From contig JAWXUL010000005.1 in NCBI GenBank assembly GCA_044432725.1, positions 62,001 to 126,000 on the forward strand: a stretch of DNA of 64,000 bases, read 5' to 3'. Of the stretch, positions 50,874-59,601 are shown piece after piece (the stretch's first letter is position 1; each line of letters opens with the position of its first letter). This DNA is from JAWXUK01 sp044432725 (lineage in GTDB: Bacteria > Bacillota > Clostridia > Oscillospirales > Oscillospiraceae). A program made the position numbers and the translations under genes. The notes beneath the pieces are model-generated. The model was given only the letters and a program-made list of their open reading frames with translations. It had not been told where the DNA came from and searched no databases.

Positions 50874-51230
50874 TCACTGTATCCCCTTGACTCCTCCCCA
50901 AATATCAATCCCATTTCCATAAACCTCAACTTTTAACTTAAAAATGCCACCCACCTCCGACAATACCTGTGCCGTGGGCAGTCGATCTAAAACTGCCTCC
51001 ACAGACTGTCCGTGATATTCAAAATGCACCGTTCGCAAGGCTCCAGAAAACATAAACTGAACCCGATTTCTAAACTCAACATCACTAAATCTCTCCGAAT
51101 AGGGCACATGAAATCTCTCACCAAAACCTTTATAAGCAGAAATCCGATTAATACGAAAGACAGTGGGATAATCCTCCCTATCATCTGACATAAAGGCAAT
51201 GAGATAGAAGTAATACGCTGAAAACATCAC
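50874..51230 (-). pseudogene. Truncated, frameshifted copy of the WYL regulator
   Basis: The 118-codon frame matches the last ~120 residues of the intact WYL regulator at 62448 (shared: YYFYLIAFM, DDR, FPTVFRI-like, FRNRVQFM, VEAVLDRLPTAQVLSE, KVEVYGNGID). The HTH and the first part of the WYL domain are missing beyond 51230-51240. Near the 3' end a one-base change shifts frame (IWGGVKGIQ instead of WLRSQG); restoring it gives WxRSQGDTVRVL. No product with DNA-binding ability is expected. Confidence 0.85.
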
Positions 51231-51326
51231 GGCAACGGTTTTATTTGATGTGCAAGGCCACTTTTACTAATGTCCTCACCTTTTTTAAAAATTTCGTACA
51301 TCCTCACAGTACCTTTTTTTAAATTT

Positions 51327-51356
51327 CAAAAACTTTTCAAAAACTTTTCAAAAACC
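51327..51356. repeat. Short tandem repeat CAAAAACTTTT
   Basis: Two full copies and a partial copy of an 11-base unit lie in the gap between the WYL fragment and the vWA gene, just upstream of its promoter. Confidence 0.6.
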
Positions 51357-51360
51357 CCAG

Positions 51361-51386
51361 TATCTGTCCTTCATCTCTGTTATAAT
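51361..51386 (+). promoter_or_regulatory. Promoter of the vWA-phosphatase operon, resembling the WYL promoter
   Basis: TGT-TATAAT (-10 at 51381-51386) without a clear -35. The bases ATCTGTCCTTC just upstream are repeated at the same distance in the promoter of the intact WYL gene (62395-62420). Confidence 0.55.
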
Positions 51387-51438
51387 AAAAGTATAGATGT
51401 GTTAAATCTATCAAAACTTTATTAGGAGGAAGGTAATT

Positions 51439-52053
51439 ATGAAACAAGCAAACAACAATCTGACAGAATTGGTCTTTGTTATCGACAAAAGTGGCTCTAT
51501 GGAAGGTTTGGAGAAGGACACCATCGGTGGCTTCAATGCCATGTTGAAAGAACAACAAGCAGAGGTCGGGGAAGCTTATGTGACCACCGTGTTATTTTCT
51601 AGCAATTATACTCTACTTCATGATAGAATCAACATCAAGGGAGTAGAACCCCTCACTGAAAACGATTATCAAGTGGGGGGAGGAACAGCACTTTTGGATG
51701 CAGTGGGAATGGCAATGCACAAAATTCGCAAAGTCCAGAAACAAACAGCAGCTGAATATCAAGCAGACAATGTACTTTTTGTCATTATTACAGATGGAGA
51801 GGAAAATTCCAGCCGACAATATACCGCTGAACGTGTGAAAAAAAGAATTGCACGTCAACAAGAAAAATACGGATGGAAATTTATGTTCTTCGGAGCAAAT
51901 ATGGATGCGGTTCAAGAGGCTGAAAACATTGGAATAGATGCAAAACTTGCCATCAGTTACAGTGCTGATTCCGTGGGTACTGCGTCTAGCTTCAATCAAA
52001 TGTCCCAAGTTTCTAGTGCTGTTCGATCAGGAAGTTTTTCTGATTTTATCTGA
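51439..52053 (+). CDS. vWA-domain protein (TerY-like)
   Basis: The 204-residue protein is almost entirely a von Willebrand A domain with a full MIDAS site: DKSGSM (DxSxS, residues 15-20), the Thr in GGTALLD, and the Asp in ITDGEENS. Stand-alone bacterial vWA proteins of this type (TerY) act with phosphatases and kinases in signalling or stress modules. A PPP-type phosphatase follows 33 bases later. AGGAGGAAGGTAATT precedes the ATG. Divergent from the WYL fragment. Confidence 0.85.
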   Translation: MKQANNNLTELVFVIDKSGSMEGLEKDTIGGFNAMLKEQQAEVGEAYVTTVLFSSNYTLLHDRINIKGVEPLTENDYQVGGGTALLDAVGMAMHKIRKVQKQTAAEYQADNVLFVIITDGEENSSRQYTAERVKKRIARQQEKYGWKFMFFGANMDAVQEAENIGIDAKLAISYSADSVGTASSFNQMSQVSSAVRSGSFSDFI

Positions 52054-52086
52054 TTTTTCGTCCTATAGGAGAAAGGTGGCTATCTA

Positions 52087-52839
52087 ATGAATACTTATGT
52101 GATGTCGGATATTCATGGGCAATATGAAGCATATCTGGATATTTTAGAACAAATATCATTTGAAAACTTCTCGAAACGAGATAAGCTGTATATTTTAGGT
52201 GATGTCATTGACCGTGGTTTGGACAGCATTAAAATATTACAGCACATTAAAAGTAATCAAGACAAAATCAGTTTGCTTATGGGAAATCACGAACTAATGA
52301 TGGTGGAAAGTTACCCTTTTCCTAAAATGAAATTATTATACAGTGAAAAGGCAAAATTATGGACAAGAAATGGCGGTGAAACTACCTATGCTGAATTTAG
52401 TGAGTTGTCACGAAATGAACAAGGTGAGATTCTTGATTTTTTAAGGAATTTGCCATATCACAAGATCATTCAAGTGAACAATCAAAAATACTACCTTGTC
52501 CACGCTATGCCGTATCACGGAAAGACCTCCTCATCCAGTAATGGCATTCTTTCCATGTCAAAAAGAAAGCAAATGCTGTGGGGGATGTTTGAAAGCTATG
52601 AAAATAAGAATGTCACAGTCTTGTTTGGCCATCGCTGTGTGGCTCTTTATGACCCTAAATTTCGAGACAACTTAGAGATACCAGAACATTTTGAAATTTA
52701 TCAAGAGGATAATTATATTGCAGTAGACTGTGGCTGTGCATATCGGAATAAATTAAGTAGATTAGGATGTATACGTCTTCAAGATGGGGCGAAATTTTAT
52801 GGAAAGCTAAAGAATTTTTCTGATTCTGTCTATTGGTGA
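52087..52839 (+). CDS. PPP-family serine/threonine protein phosphatase (bacterial calcineurin-like)
   Basis: The 250-residue enzyme has the three PPP metal signatures: SDIHGQY (GDxHG variant), GDVIDRG and GNHE, plus a later VHAMP and FGHRC for histidine ligands. It should dephosphorylate proteins or diadenosine polyphosphates. TATAGGAGAAAGGTGG precedes the ATG. The tight pairing with the vWA gene suggests a shared signalling role. Confidence 0.9.
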   Translation: MNTYVMSDIHGQYEAYLDILEQISFENFSKRDKLYILGDVIDRGLDSIKILQHIKSNQDKISLLMGNHELMMVESYPFPKMKLLYSEKAKLWTRNGGETTYAEFSELSRNEQGEILDFLRNLPYHKIIQVNNQKYYLVHAMPYHGKTSSSSNGILSMSKRKQMLWGMFESYENKNVTVLFGHRCVALYDPKFRDNLEIPEHFEIYQEDNYIAVDCGCAYRNKLSRLGCIRLQDGAKFYGKLKNFSDSVYW

Positions 52840-52852
52840 GAAAGGAATACTT

Positions 52853-53038
52853 ATGAAACTAAAAATACCTCCCTGTAAAAAATGCCTCTATAAATTAGGA
52901 ATCGTTCAGACATTCGTTGACCCTTGCCCTACTTGTAAAATGAATGGCTATAATATGTTAGATTTTTTCAGCCCTACTGTATTCCGTGGCGGTGAATCAG
53001 AAGAAATAAACTTGAAGGAGTTTGATTATGGCAAATAA
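52853..53038 (+). CDS. Small zinc-ribbon protein, 61 residues
   Basis: The peptide has two CxxC pairs (CKKC at 8-11 and CPTC at 25-28), spaced as in a zinc ribbon, followed by an acidic tail. GAGAAAGGAATACTT precedes the ATG, 13 bases after the phosphatase stop. It is probably the third gene of the vWA operon. Function unknown. Confidence 0.6.
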   Translation: MKLKIPPCKKCLYKLGIVQTFVDPCPTCKMNGYNMLDFFSPTVFRGGESEEINLKEFDYGK

Positions 53039-53200
53039 AATTGCGAAAGGTATGAGAAAACAAGTCAGGAAATTAAATCGTTTCACCATAAAAGTGGCAA
53101 ACTCCCCCCAAATCTAGCAGTTGCTGTTAAAAAGAAATATATAAAGCATGAAGTTGAGGCAGTGGAAGATAACAACTTCTTTGTAGATTTTATGTAACCT
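53039..53200 (+). pseudogene. Short decayed coding stretch
   Basis: Two overlapping frames look coding but are broken: MANKIAKGMRKQVRKLNRF (ATG about 53027, with AAGGAG upstream, ending at 53116) and SGKLPPNLAVAVKKKY..EVEAVEDNNFFVDFM (ending at the TAA before 53201). They may be parts of one gene with a frameshift, or the lost start of the next gene. Confidence 0.35.
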
Positions 53201-53491
53201 ATGCCCAGTGATCATTTGGTTGTGAACAGAGGTCCTTTTGACCATCACGGCATTTTTATGGGAAATAGTCAGGTGATACACTTAGCAAGCGATAGAAATG
53301 TACACATTGACACAATCGAAGATTTCGTCGGTCAAGGCAAAGCGAGAAGAAGAAAAAGCAGAAATAGCTCTGCAAATGACACAGCAGAAGAAATACTTCG
53401 CAGTGCTATGACTTGTATTGAGAGAAAAGATAAGGAATTTAAGTCATGGGAACACTTTGCCAACTGGTGTCGACGAGGAGAAAAATGCTGA
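53201..53491 (+). CDS. LRAT/NlpC-P60-like protein with the catalytic Cys replaced by Trp (possibly a decaying gene)
   Basis: The 96-residue frame has the LRAT-family start (SDHLVVNRGPFDHHGIFMG, with the conserved HxGI region), a VIHLAS strand and the family's last motif as SWEHFANWCRRGE. In active LRAT-fold proteins that motif is NCEHFxxWCRTG, with Cys as nucleophile; here the codon is TGG. There is no good ribosome binding site before ATG 53201 and the upstream sequence is disrupted. It is either a catalytically dead copy or a pseudogene. Confidence 0.6.
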   Translation: MPSDHLVVNRGPFDHHGIFMGNSQVIHLASDRNVHIDTIEDFVGQGKARRRKSRNSSANDTAEEILRSAMTCIERKDKEFKSWEHFANWCRRGEKC

Positions 53492-53714
53492 GATTATTTT
53501 GTATCTAAGCTTAAACATTGGGAGATTGCATTTTAGTTATTTTTAAATAAGCAGATTTGATACAACAAATGCTGCAAAGAGCACCCACCCTATCCCCTAC
53601 TTGCCATCCACTAATCCCTATCATTCCTCTTTTTACTTAATCCCTTCCCAAAACCCACTCAGCAGACAACTCCCAACACAAATACGCAGACCTTTTCTCT
53701 GCCAGTTCATAATT
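53492..53714. other. Gap with no recognised feature
   Basis: No credible ORF, repeat or terminator was found here. Confidence 0.5.
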
Positions 53715-54214
53715 CTACTTGCGAAAATCCGCTTTCATCTTCAAATTATGCTTATTTCTATCCAAACTATTGTGAAACTTCTGATAGACTCTCTGACTTT
53801 TTAAAAGCAGAGGGTCTTTTTCTATTTTAGCCTGATTTTTCCGACTAGCACCAATTTTACTACAATGCTTCGTTGCACCCCACAAATAACGGTCACAATA
53901 TTTGGAATCCACTCGCCCCACTGGTACAAAGAAAAATCCACAATGCTTGCACATATGAAAAGTGTAATTATTCGTGACTAAATGAAGTGATTCATAACGA
54001 ATTAGTCATTAATGTTATGAATCACACGCATTTTAAGAATATCTAGTTGCTTTTCTAGGAGCAAATGACCAATCTGAAAGGAACCTAACTTGGGGGATAA
54101 TCGAGTAGTTGAGGGTGCAAACACTTTTTCAAAAGAATGATTGGTGTAATACGATTTCTTCCCAAGTTTTTCATTCAGAGAGTCTAGGACAAAAAGCTTG
54201 TGAATGGGTTTCAA
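53715..54214 (-). pseudogene. DUF6076-like zinc-motif protein gene, broken
   Basis: The lower frame (53954 down to 53715) encodes MCKHCGFFFVPVGR..KYCDR..KHCSKIGASRKNQ, the C-terminal metal motif of DUF6076-like proteins. Reading upstream, the sense codons LIRYESLHLVTNNYTFH precede it, then a stop. A second frame (54214 to 54002) with LLLEKQLDILKMRVIHNIND fits the preceding part of such proteins. A perfect inverted repeat GATTCATAAC/GTTATGAATC (about 53990-54020) marks the break. The N-terminus is missing. Confidence 0.55.
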
Positions 54215-54454
54215 TTCCCCTAGATTGTCTAGATTGCCAGATAGAAACTCCAGTTCTGTTGTCGGTTTTCCTTACTTCATCGTTATATCTGTGAGAAGTG
54301 AGCAAGAAACCACCTCAATTATATCGTGGAACTTCTTTAAAGTACAGTAAGGCTCTACACTGCATTCAATCTCTGCTGGAAAATAAATTATTTTTTATTT
54401 TTGTCCACTCGGTGGTCACTTCTTCTTTGCTATCTCCAAGAAACTGGTTCAATT

Positions 54455-54506
54455 TTAAGGCAATACCTCAAAATTCAAAAATGGGAATTATGAGGTATTG
54501 CCTTAA
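54455..54506. mobile_element. Minimal palindromic MITE copy (52 bp)
   Basis: TTAAGGCAATACCTCA (54455-54470) and TGAGGTATTGCCTTAA (54491-54506) form a perfect 16-bp inverted repeat around 20 bases. The same ends bound longer elements at 59211 and 61634. The outer TTAA on both sides may be a target duplication. The element supplies the last codons and stop of the LRR gene. The 240 bases before it hold nothing recognisable. Confidence 0.75.
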
Positions 54507-56223
54507 CAACAATCTTCCCGAAAGGACAGTCCTTCAACGCACCATCTTCCACTCTTGTACCAGAAGAAACCACAACTTCCTCTAAGTTTTTGCACTCTGT
54601 AAAGGCATCTTGCACCAAAACTTTCACAGAACTGGGAATAGTGATTTTTTTCAGATTAGAACAGTCCCAAAAACCACGTTCGTCGATTTCTAATAGTCCA
54701 TCAGGCAGAATAATTTCTTGAAATTTAGCTTCAATAAAAGCTTTACAACTAATTCTTTTCACATGAGCAGGCACGACACAAACAGTGTTCGCCTTAGTAA
54801 AATCGAAAAAAATGTTGTTTATGATGACAAACCCATTTTCATCTGCAAGTAACGGGGCATATTTGAATGCCCCTTTGCCAATATCAGTAATATTCTCGTG
54901 CAAGTTTACTTCCTTCAAATCAGAACAGCCATAAAAGGCGAAATTCGGAATTTTCTTCACCTGAGGTGGGATCGTGATGGATTGAATCCCACTTCTGAAA
55001 AATATGCCATAATCATCGGAAGACTGAAGGGGTCCCACACTGTGCTTTACGCCTTGTTTCAGTTCTTTTAATGATTGTGGTAAAGTGATTTCCTTCAAGT
55101 TTTTGCAGTCTGCAAAGGCATAATCATCAATAGAACAAAGTCCTTCTGACAAGGACACGTTTTCTAAGGCAGTGCAATCCGAAAAACAATCCTTGGGGAT
55201 TTCTTTTATATTGTCTGGGATATGGATAGTTTTTAGAGAGTCACAGAACTGGAAGCACCCAATGCCCATAGATTCCAGAGATTCTGGAAGAATAACTTCC
55301 TCTAAAGTTTTAGATCTACAAAAAGTTTCTTTATCCAGATAGCGAATACCTTCCGATAAAACCAGTTTTTTCAGTGGTTCATAGGCTCCATTCATTCTAT
55401 GAAATGTCCCCAAAATTCTCCTTCCATCTGTAAGAGAACTGGGCATGATTGTTTCCGATTTTTCACCTATATAACGTATGATTTCCAGTCCCTCTTCTAG
55501 TTCATTGATCATCCATTTTCGATGAAATTCTCCAAAATTGGAAAGTTCTAATCCAATTTCAACCAGTTGTCGATGCTCTTCGTAAGCTTCTATTTCTTGT
55601 GTTGTATAGTTTTCTCCTTTGTAATGAAGAAAGCAAGCGGTAACTAGGGTGTTATTTTCAGCAACACTTGCTTCTAAATAATCATTCAACTCATCCAGTG
55701 TTAAGAGAACACCTTCTCTCAGCAAAAAGCTAATTAAACTAGCTTCACCATTTACAAAAATAGTTTCCTTCATGGATATATCCATTGAAACACAATCAAT
55801 AATCTTCTTTTTATCATTTAAATTCATTGTCGCCCAATTATTTTGAAAATTCAGTAGTATTTTTTGGTTAACATCAAAGAATAAATGCCCTTGCACCCAA
55901 ACAGATAAAGACATCTCTTCTATTTCATGACAAATATAAAAATTCCACTCATCAAATTGGGCATTTTCGCTGTGGCAAGTCACTTTTCGCAAGGAGCGAC
56001 AGGGACCTATGCCGTGTACTTCAGCCTTTTTTAAAGAGGCAGGGAGAGTCAATTCTTGGATGGAGTTGCACTCCCAGAAGGCACTTTCTTTGATTAACAC
56101 CACTGGTTCCCCCTGAAATGTATCAGGAACCACCACTTTTTCTTCTTTTCCAATGTATTTTTTGAGAGCGTACCCATCCTCCATTTTTTCAAATACAAAT
56201 TGATTTAAAATATCTTTACTCAT
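54475..56223 (-). CDS. BspA-type leucine-rich repeat protein (LRR_5)
   Basis: The 582-residue protein has no signal peptide or anchor. Residues ~35-100 and ~260-575 hold LRR_5 repeats (for example LEEVILPESLESMGIGCFQF, KEIPKDCFSDCTALENV, LKEITLPQSLKEL), separated by a helical ~100-residue section. GAAAGAGGTATAAAC precedes the ATG. The final eight residues (AIPHNSHF) and stop codon come from the inserted MITE, so the original C-terminus is altered. Probably a protein-binding scaffold; partner unknown. Confidence 0.85.
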   Translation of the reverse strand: MSKDILNQFVFEKMEDGYALKKYIGKEEKVVVPDTFQGEPVVLIKESAFWECNSIQELTLPASLKKAEVHGIGPCRSLRKVTCHSENAQFDEWNFYICHEIEEMSLSVWVQGHLFFDVNQKILLNFQNNWATMNLNDKKKIIDCVSMDISMKETIFVNGEASLISFLLREGVLLTLDELNDYLEASVAENNTLVTACFLHYKGENYTTQEIEAYEEHRQLVEIGLELSNFGEFHRKWMINELEEGLEIIRYIGEKSETIMPSSLTDGRRILGTFHRMNGAYEPLKKLVLSEGIRYLDKETFCRSKTLEEVILPESLESMGIGCFQFCDSLKTIHIPDNIKEIPKDCFSDCTALENVSLSEGLCSIDDYAFADCKNLKEITLPQSLKELKQGVKHSVGPLQSSDDYGIFFRSGIQSITIPPQVKKIPNFAFYGCSDLKEVNLHENITDIGKGAFKYAPLLADENGFVIINNIFFDFTKANTVCVVPAHVKRISCKAFIEAKFQEIILPDGLLEIDERGFWDCSNLKKITIPSSVKVLVQDAFTECKNLEEVVVSSGTRVEDGALKDCPFGKIVVKAIPHNSHF

Positions 56224-56299
56224 GTTTATACCTCTTTCTTCTACCTACGAACCTCTTTGCCGTTGCATATTTTTCATTTTCTTGTTTTTTGCTTAACTT

Positions 56300-56308
56300 A
56301 TTATACCA
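56300..56308 (-). promoter_or_regulatory. Extended -10 promoter of the LRR gene
   Basis: Minus strand TGG-TATAAT, with no clear -35. Confidence 0.5.
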
Positions 56309-56810
56309 TACAGACGATATATTTTCTAGAAGTAGTTTAGGATTTGGGAACCATTATAATTACAAGGATTTATTCTCTTTGTACTGTCGCCCCTTTTCAA
56401 CATCAGCAGTAGGTTTATCTAAGCTTGAATTCCTTCTCATTGACAGAAAACAGGTACCAACCCATGAAATTTCAACCACCTGTTGTTCAATATGACGATT
56501 TTTTTTGATAACAAATTTTAAATGTTTCAATTTTGAGGCGATTTTGAAGTATTGCTGCTCATTAAGAAGCATTAAAAATTAGTAAGGATACGTAGTTAAA
56601 GTAAGGACTAGCATTGGGATATCATCAGCATCATGTGAAAATATAACCATTTTTAAAAAGTTAACTTTTTTGATATAAATACCTTTTTAACAAGCTGTAT
56701 TATGTAAATATAGCTTGTTTTTTTATGTCTTTTGTAGATAGACATAGCATGAATTCTGTGATAATATAAACCCGTAGCAAATACAAAACAAATTTTGAAA
56801 CGAGGTTAGA
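56309..56810. other. Gap between the LRR gene and the 56811 gene
   Basis: No credible ORF. It contains a hairpin at 56689-56719 (AACAAGCTGTAT/ATATAGCTTGTT) followed by a T run, a terminator facing right. No promoter of good quality was found for the 56811 gene, although GATAAT at 56760-56765 is possible. Confidence 0.45.
56689..56726 (+). terminator. Orphan intrinsic terminator
   Basis: AACAAGCTGTAT (56689-56700) pairs with ATATAGCTTGTT (56708-56719) with one mismatch, then TTTTTT. There is no + strand gene upstream of it. Confidence 0.7.
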
Positions 56811-57788
56811 ATGATGAAAACAGTATTAGAAGTACGGATTGACAGTAAGGGTTCTCTGTTTCCCATGCCCAAAAATAAGGAAGGTTTTCTTTTCTTATAT
56901 GCTTTGGACAAACAACTAACAATGGGGCTTATGCAACGAGACAATACGGAAGCTTACGAAATTTTCGATGTGATGAAAAGCACTTGTATCACAGTAAACA
57001 CTTTGAATGTGATGAGAAAAAGAGGTGTTTCTTTTGATAATGCCCTTAATTATTGCAAAGTGTGGGCAGATACTCTACCGTGGTGTGATTTATTGTGTTT
57101 CAATAAGAAACATGATTATATCTTTAAAAAGGACTTATTTAGCAACTTCTTTATGGAATCATGGGCAAAATCTCAACTACAGCAAAGAGAAGAAGGTATG
57201 GAAAAATTATATAATACAATCATAACGACCTATATTACGTCTAAGCCAATCGAAGATCGGTCACCTGACGAAACAATGATCTATCAATATTTGGACTATG
57301 CTCTACAAGAGTTAACTGCAAGTTGGGAAGATCTGAATTTGAACTTTATTGCCCCTATTTTCCCAGTTAGTACAAAAGACGAAAGTAAATATGGTTCACG
57401 TGATCATGAAGATATCATTACCTTCAACTATCTACCCACTTTTGAACTGACGGCAGTATATGAACAAGAATGTAATGGAATCATTCATGGACACTTTGAT
57501 AAAAAAGGTAACTTCGAAATTTTGGATTTAGATACTTGCACTTGTGGAGAAGCAGAATTATTGGGTGATGCGCTTGATTTGTTTGCTGATGATGGAGAAA
57601 GCAATGATATTTTCGCTGATTTAGAGGACGTATTTTTAGATCTTGAGAACAATGACTCTCTGTTTGAGTATGATGAGGACTTATTTTCAGAAAGTAATAC
57701 AGACATTTTTGATTCCTCAAATGACTTTACTACATCAGAGGAAGATGAGGAGATTTTTTGCGTCAAAGAAAATCATTTTTTTAACTAG
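56811..57788 (+). CDS. Unknown protein with an acidic C-terminal tail; paralogue of the 58143 protein
   Basis: The 325-residue protein shares its plan with the 244-residue protein at 58143: both start MMKTxLEV and have a VFPMPKxKxGF-like strand, an LPW motif near 95, a YLDYAL..W segment and a late ELTAVY/EIADVY strand. After residue ~252 this copy has a tail very rich in D, E, F and S (for example LFADDGESNDIFADLEDVF). GAGGTTAGA precedes the ATGs. No membrane segment or known catalytic motif. Function unknown. Confidence 0.7.
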   Translation: MMKTVLEVRIDSKGSLFPMPKNKEGFLFLYALDKQLTMGLMQRDNTEAYEIFDVMKSTCITVNTLNVMRKRGVSFDNALNYCKVWADTLPWCDLLCFNKKHDYIFKKDLFSNFFMESWAKSQLQQREEGMEKLYNTIITTYITSKPIEDRSPDETMIYQYLDYALQELTASWEDLNLNFIAPIFPVSTKDESKYGSRDHEDIITFNYLPTFELTAVYEQECNGIIHGHFDKKGNFEILDLDTCTCGEAELLGDALDLFADDGESNDIFADLEDVFLDLENNDSLFEYDEDLFSESNTDIFDSSNDFTTSEEDEEIFCVKENHFFN

Positions 57789-57803
57789 ATAGAGGGCAAG
57801 GAT

Positions 57804-58088
57804 ATGGACGATGATGACGATTATTTTGAGGAAGAGGAAAACAATATGATAAATAATAACATGAATTTCAATAAAAAGAACCCAAAGAGTCAAATCGTTT
57901 CCTTTGATAACGACTGTCAATTAATTGATGAAAGAGATGAAGCTGCCATTGCTCTTTACGAAATGTTTGGATCTGATAGCGATGATTTTTTTGAATTTTA
58001 TGATGAGTTTACAAAAAAAGACACAAGTGAATCAATAGATACAGGTGAAAACACAAGTTTTTTCCACAAAGACAAAGACCAAAACTAA
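57804..58088 (+). CDS. Small acidic protein, 94 residues
   Basis: The protein is extremely acidic (MDDDDDYFEEEENN at the start, later FGSDSDDFFEFYDEF) and resembles the tail of the protein just upstream, from which it is separated by 15 bases. AGAGGGCAAGGAT precedes the ATG. It may be a tail fragment that became separate, or a DNA-mimic-like small protein; neither is shown. Confidence 0.5.
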   Translation: MDDDDDYFEEEENNMINNNMNFNKKNPKSQIVSFDNDCQLIDERDEAAIALYEMFGSDSDDFFEFYDEFTKKDTSESIDTGENTSFFHKDKDQN

Positions 58089-58142
58089 CACAGCTACCAA
58101 GAAAATAACAAACACTATTTAAGTTAATATGGAGGAATCGTC

Positions 58143-58877
58143 ATGATGAAAACAAAATTAGAAGTAGAACAAAGGGTATTTGTAATGCCCAAAGACAAAC
58201 AAGGTTACTTTCACCGTTATGGTATTGAAGAGTTCACGCAATTACAAGAGGAGGACATGCAGCGAGTTGTTGCCTCTGTACAGTTTGTAGAAAAGCTGGT
58301 GAACATCCTACAAATTCAAAGAAAAACCAGCCTTTCTTGGGAAGAATCTCATGAGTATTGGAACAAATGGAGGGGAAACTTGCCATGGGAGGGCGTTGTT
58401 CCTCCTTCTGACTGTGGACGTTCCGTGATCAGTCTAGAGGATCTGCATGATTATTTGGGGGCAGACTTTTTGCCAAACTTGCCACAAACCCATCTTTTCC
58501 AACGAGATAAAGCATTGAACCACTTGGGTGAGGCTTTATTTGAGATTTATTTAGAAAAAGAAGAAATTTCCGTGGATATGGCGGACATTGGACACTTATA
58601 TTTGAAATATGTGGTCTATGCAGTCAGTGATTTATGTCGTTGTTGGGATGAAACTTCCTTGCAATATGTGTCGCCTTTGTACCGCACGGCTTCTTTGGAG
58701 GAAGAAAGTTTCGGCGAACTTAGTCAATTTTACTTTGCGAATTTTTGTTATCCTGTAGAAATTGCAGATGTATATTCTCCTGAAACAAAGGAAATGAGCC
58801 AAGGGTTTTATAATTTAGAGGGTAATTTCCAGATGAATCCCAGTGATTTTCAACCATGGAGCCTGAAAAACGTCTAG
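58143..58877 (+). CDS. Unknown protein, paralogue of the 56811 protein without the acidic tail
   Basis: This 244-residue protein aligns by eye with the first ~250 residues of the 56811 protein: MMKTKLEV, FVMPKDKQGYFHRYG, NLPW, YLKYVVYAVSDLCRCW, SPLYRTASLEEESFG and EIADVYSPE. ATATGGAGGAATCGTC precedes the ATG. It lacks membrane segments and known motifs. The pair and the acidic ORF between them probably form one transcription unit. Confidence 0.7.
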   Translation: MMKTKLEVEQRVFVMPKDKQGYFHRYGIEEFTQLQEEDMQRVVASVQFVEKLVNILQIQRKTSLSWEESHEYWNKWRGNLPWEGVVPPSDCGRSVISLEDLHDYLGADFLPNLPQTHLFQRDKALNHLGEALFEIYLEKEEISVDMADIGHLYLKYVVYAVSDLCRCWDETSLQYVSPLYRTASLEEESFGELSQFYFANFCYPVEIADVYSPETKEMSQGFYNLEGNFQMNPSDFQPWSLKNV

Positions 58878-58983
58878 TACAAACGATGGTATTGGGGAGG
58901 AAGTGCTTTCCCTTTGTTTGGAATGCTACTTGTATTTTATGGGAATTTGTGCTACGATGGAGGGAAAAAGGGAGGGGATTTTT

Positions 58984-59247
58984 ATGGGAACTATTGGTGA
59001 TATGACGTTGGAGGAGTTTGTAAATTGGTACCAGGCAGATAATCAGCATAGTCTTCTGACATCAAAAAACCTCAAGAATCTTTATGAAGTATATGCTCTT
59101 CTTTATTATTTTGTGGAAAAAACAGACATCACAAAAAAACTTGAAGAGTTGGTAGGCATTACAGAGGGGGCCATTAATCAGGGGTTAAGCAATTTTGCAA
59201 ATAAACATTCAAGGCAACACCTCACAATCCCTCATTCCCGACTTTAG
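58984..59247 (+). pseudogene. 5' part of an unknown gene interrupted by a MITE
   Basis: ATG 58984, preceded by GGGAGGGG, starts an 87-codon frame (MGTIGDMTLEEFVNWYQADN). Its last ~11 codons (RQHLTIPHSRL) are made of the left end of the element at 59211, so the true frame ends at about 59210. A sense stretch to the right of the element, 59426-59584 (GFAGITKGISLNITRNTIDN to KNDWLKNF), may be the gene's old 3' end but is in another frame. Original function not recognised. Confidence 0.55.
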
Positions 59248-59423
59248 GAAAAATAAGCCCCTCAAATTCGCAAAAAATCTACCACGGGCACTTCCTTTGG
59301 TCGTCGGCAATCCACCAAGGATTACACTCGATTTTTAACTTTTCGAGCGACCTTGGAAGTCCCTTTAGGGAGAACTGATTTTCCTCAAAATTCAAAAATG
59401 GGAATTATGAGGTATTGCCTTAA
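59211..59423. mobile_element. MITE copy of about 210 bp
   Basis: Left end AAGGCAACACCTCACAATCC (from 59211) and right end GGGAATTATGAGGTATTGCC plus TTAA (59400-59423) are inverted repeats of the family seen at 54455 and 61634. The inside has no ORF of interest. It separates the 58984 gene from a possible 3' remnant. Confidence 0.7.
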
Positions 59424-59601
59424 GAAAAAATAGAGCACAGGGCAGAGGTTTTGCAGGTATTACAAAGGGAATTTCTCTTAATATAACCAGAAACACTATA
59501 GATAATCTAATAAAAGAATATGTCAAAGATGGCTTGCTCAATGCCGAAGTAATGAAAAAAAACGACTGGTTAAAAAATTTTTAAAATACAGGAGAATCAC
59601 T

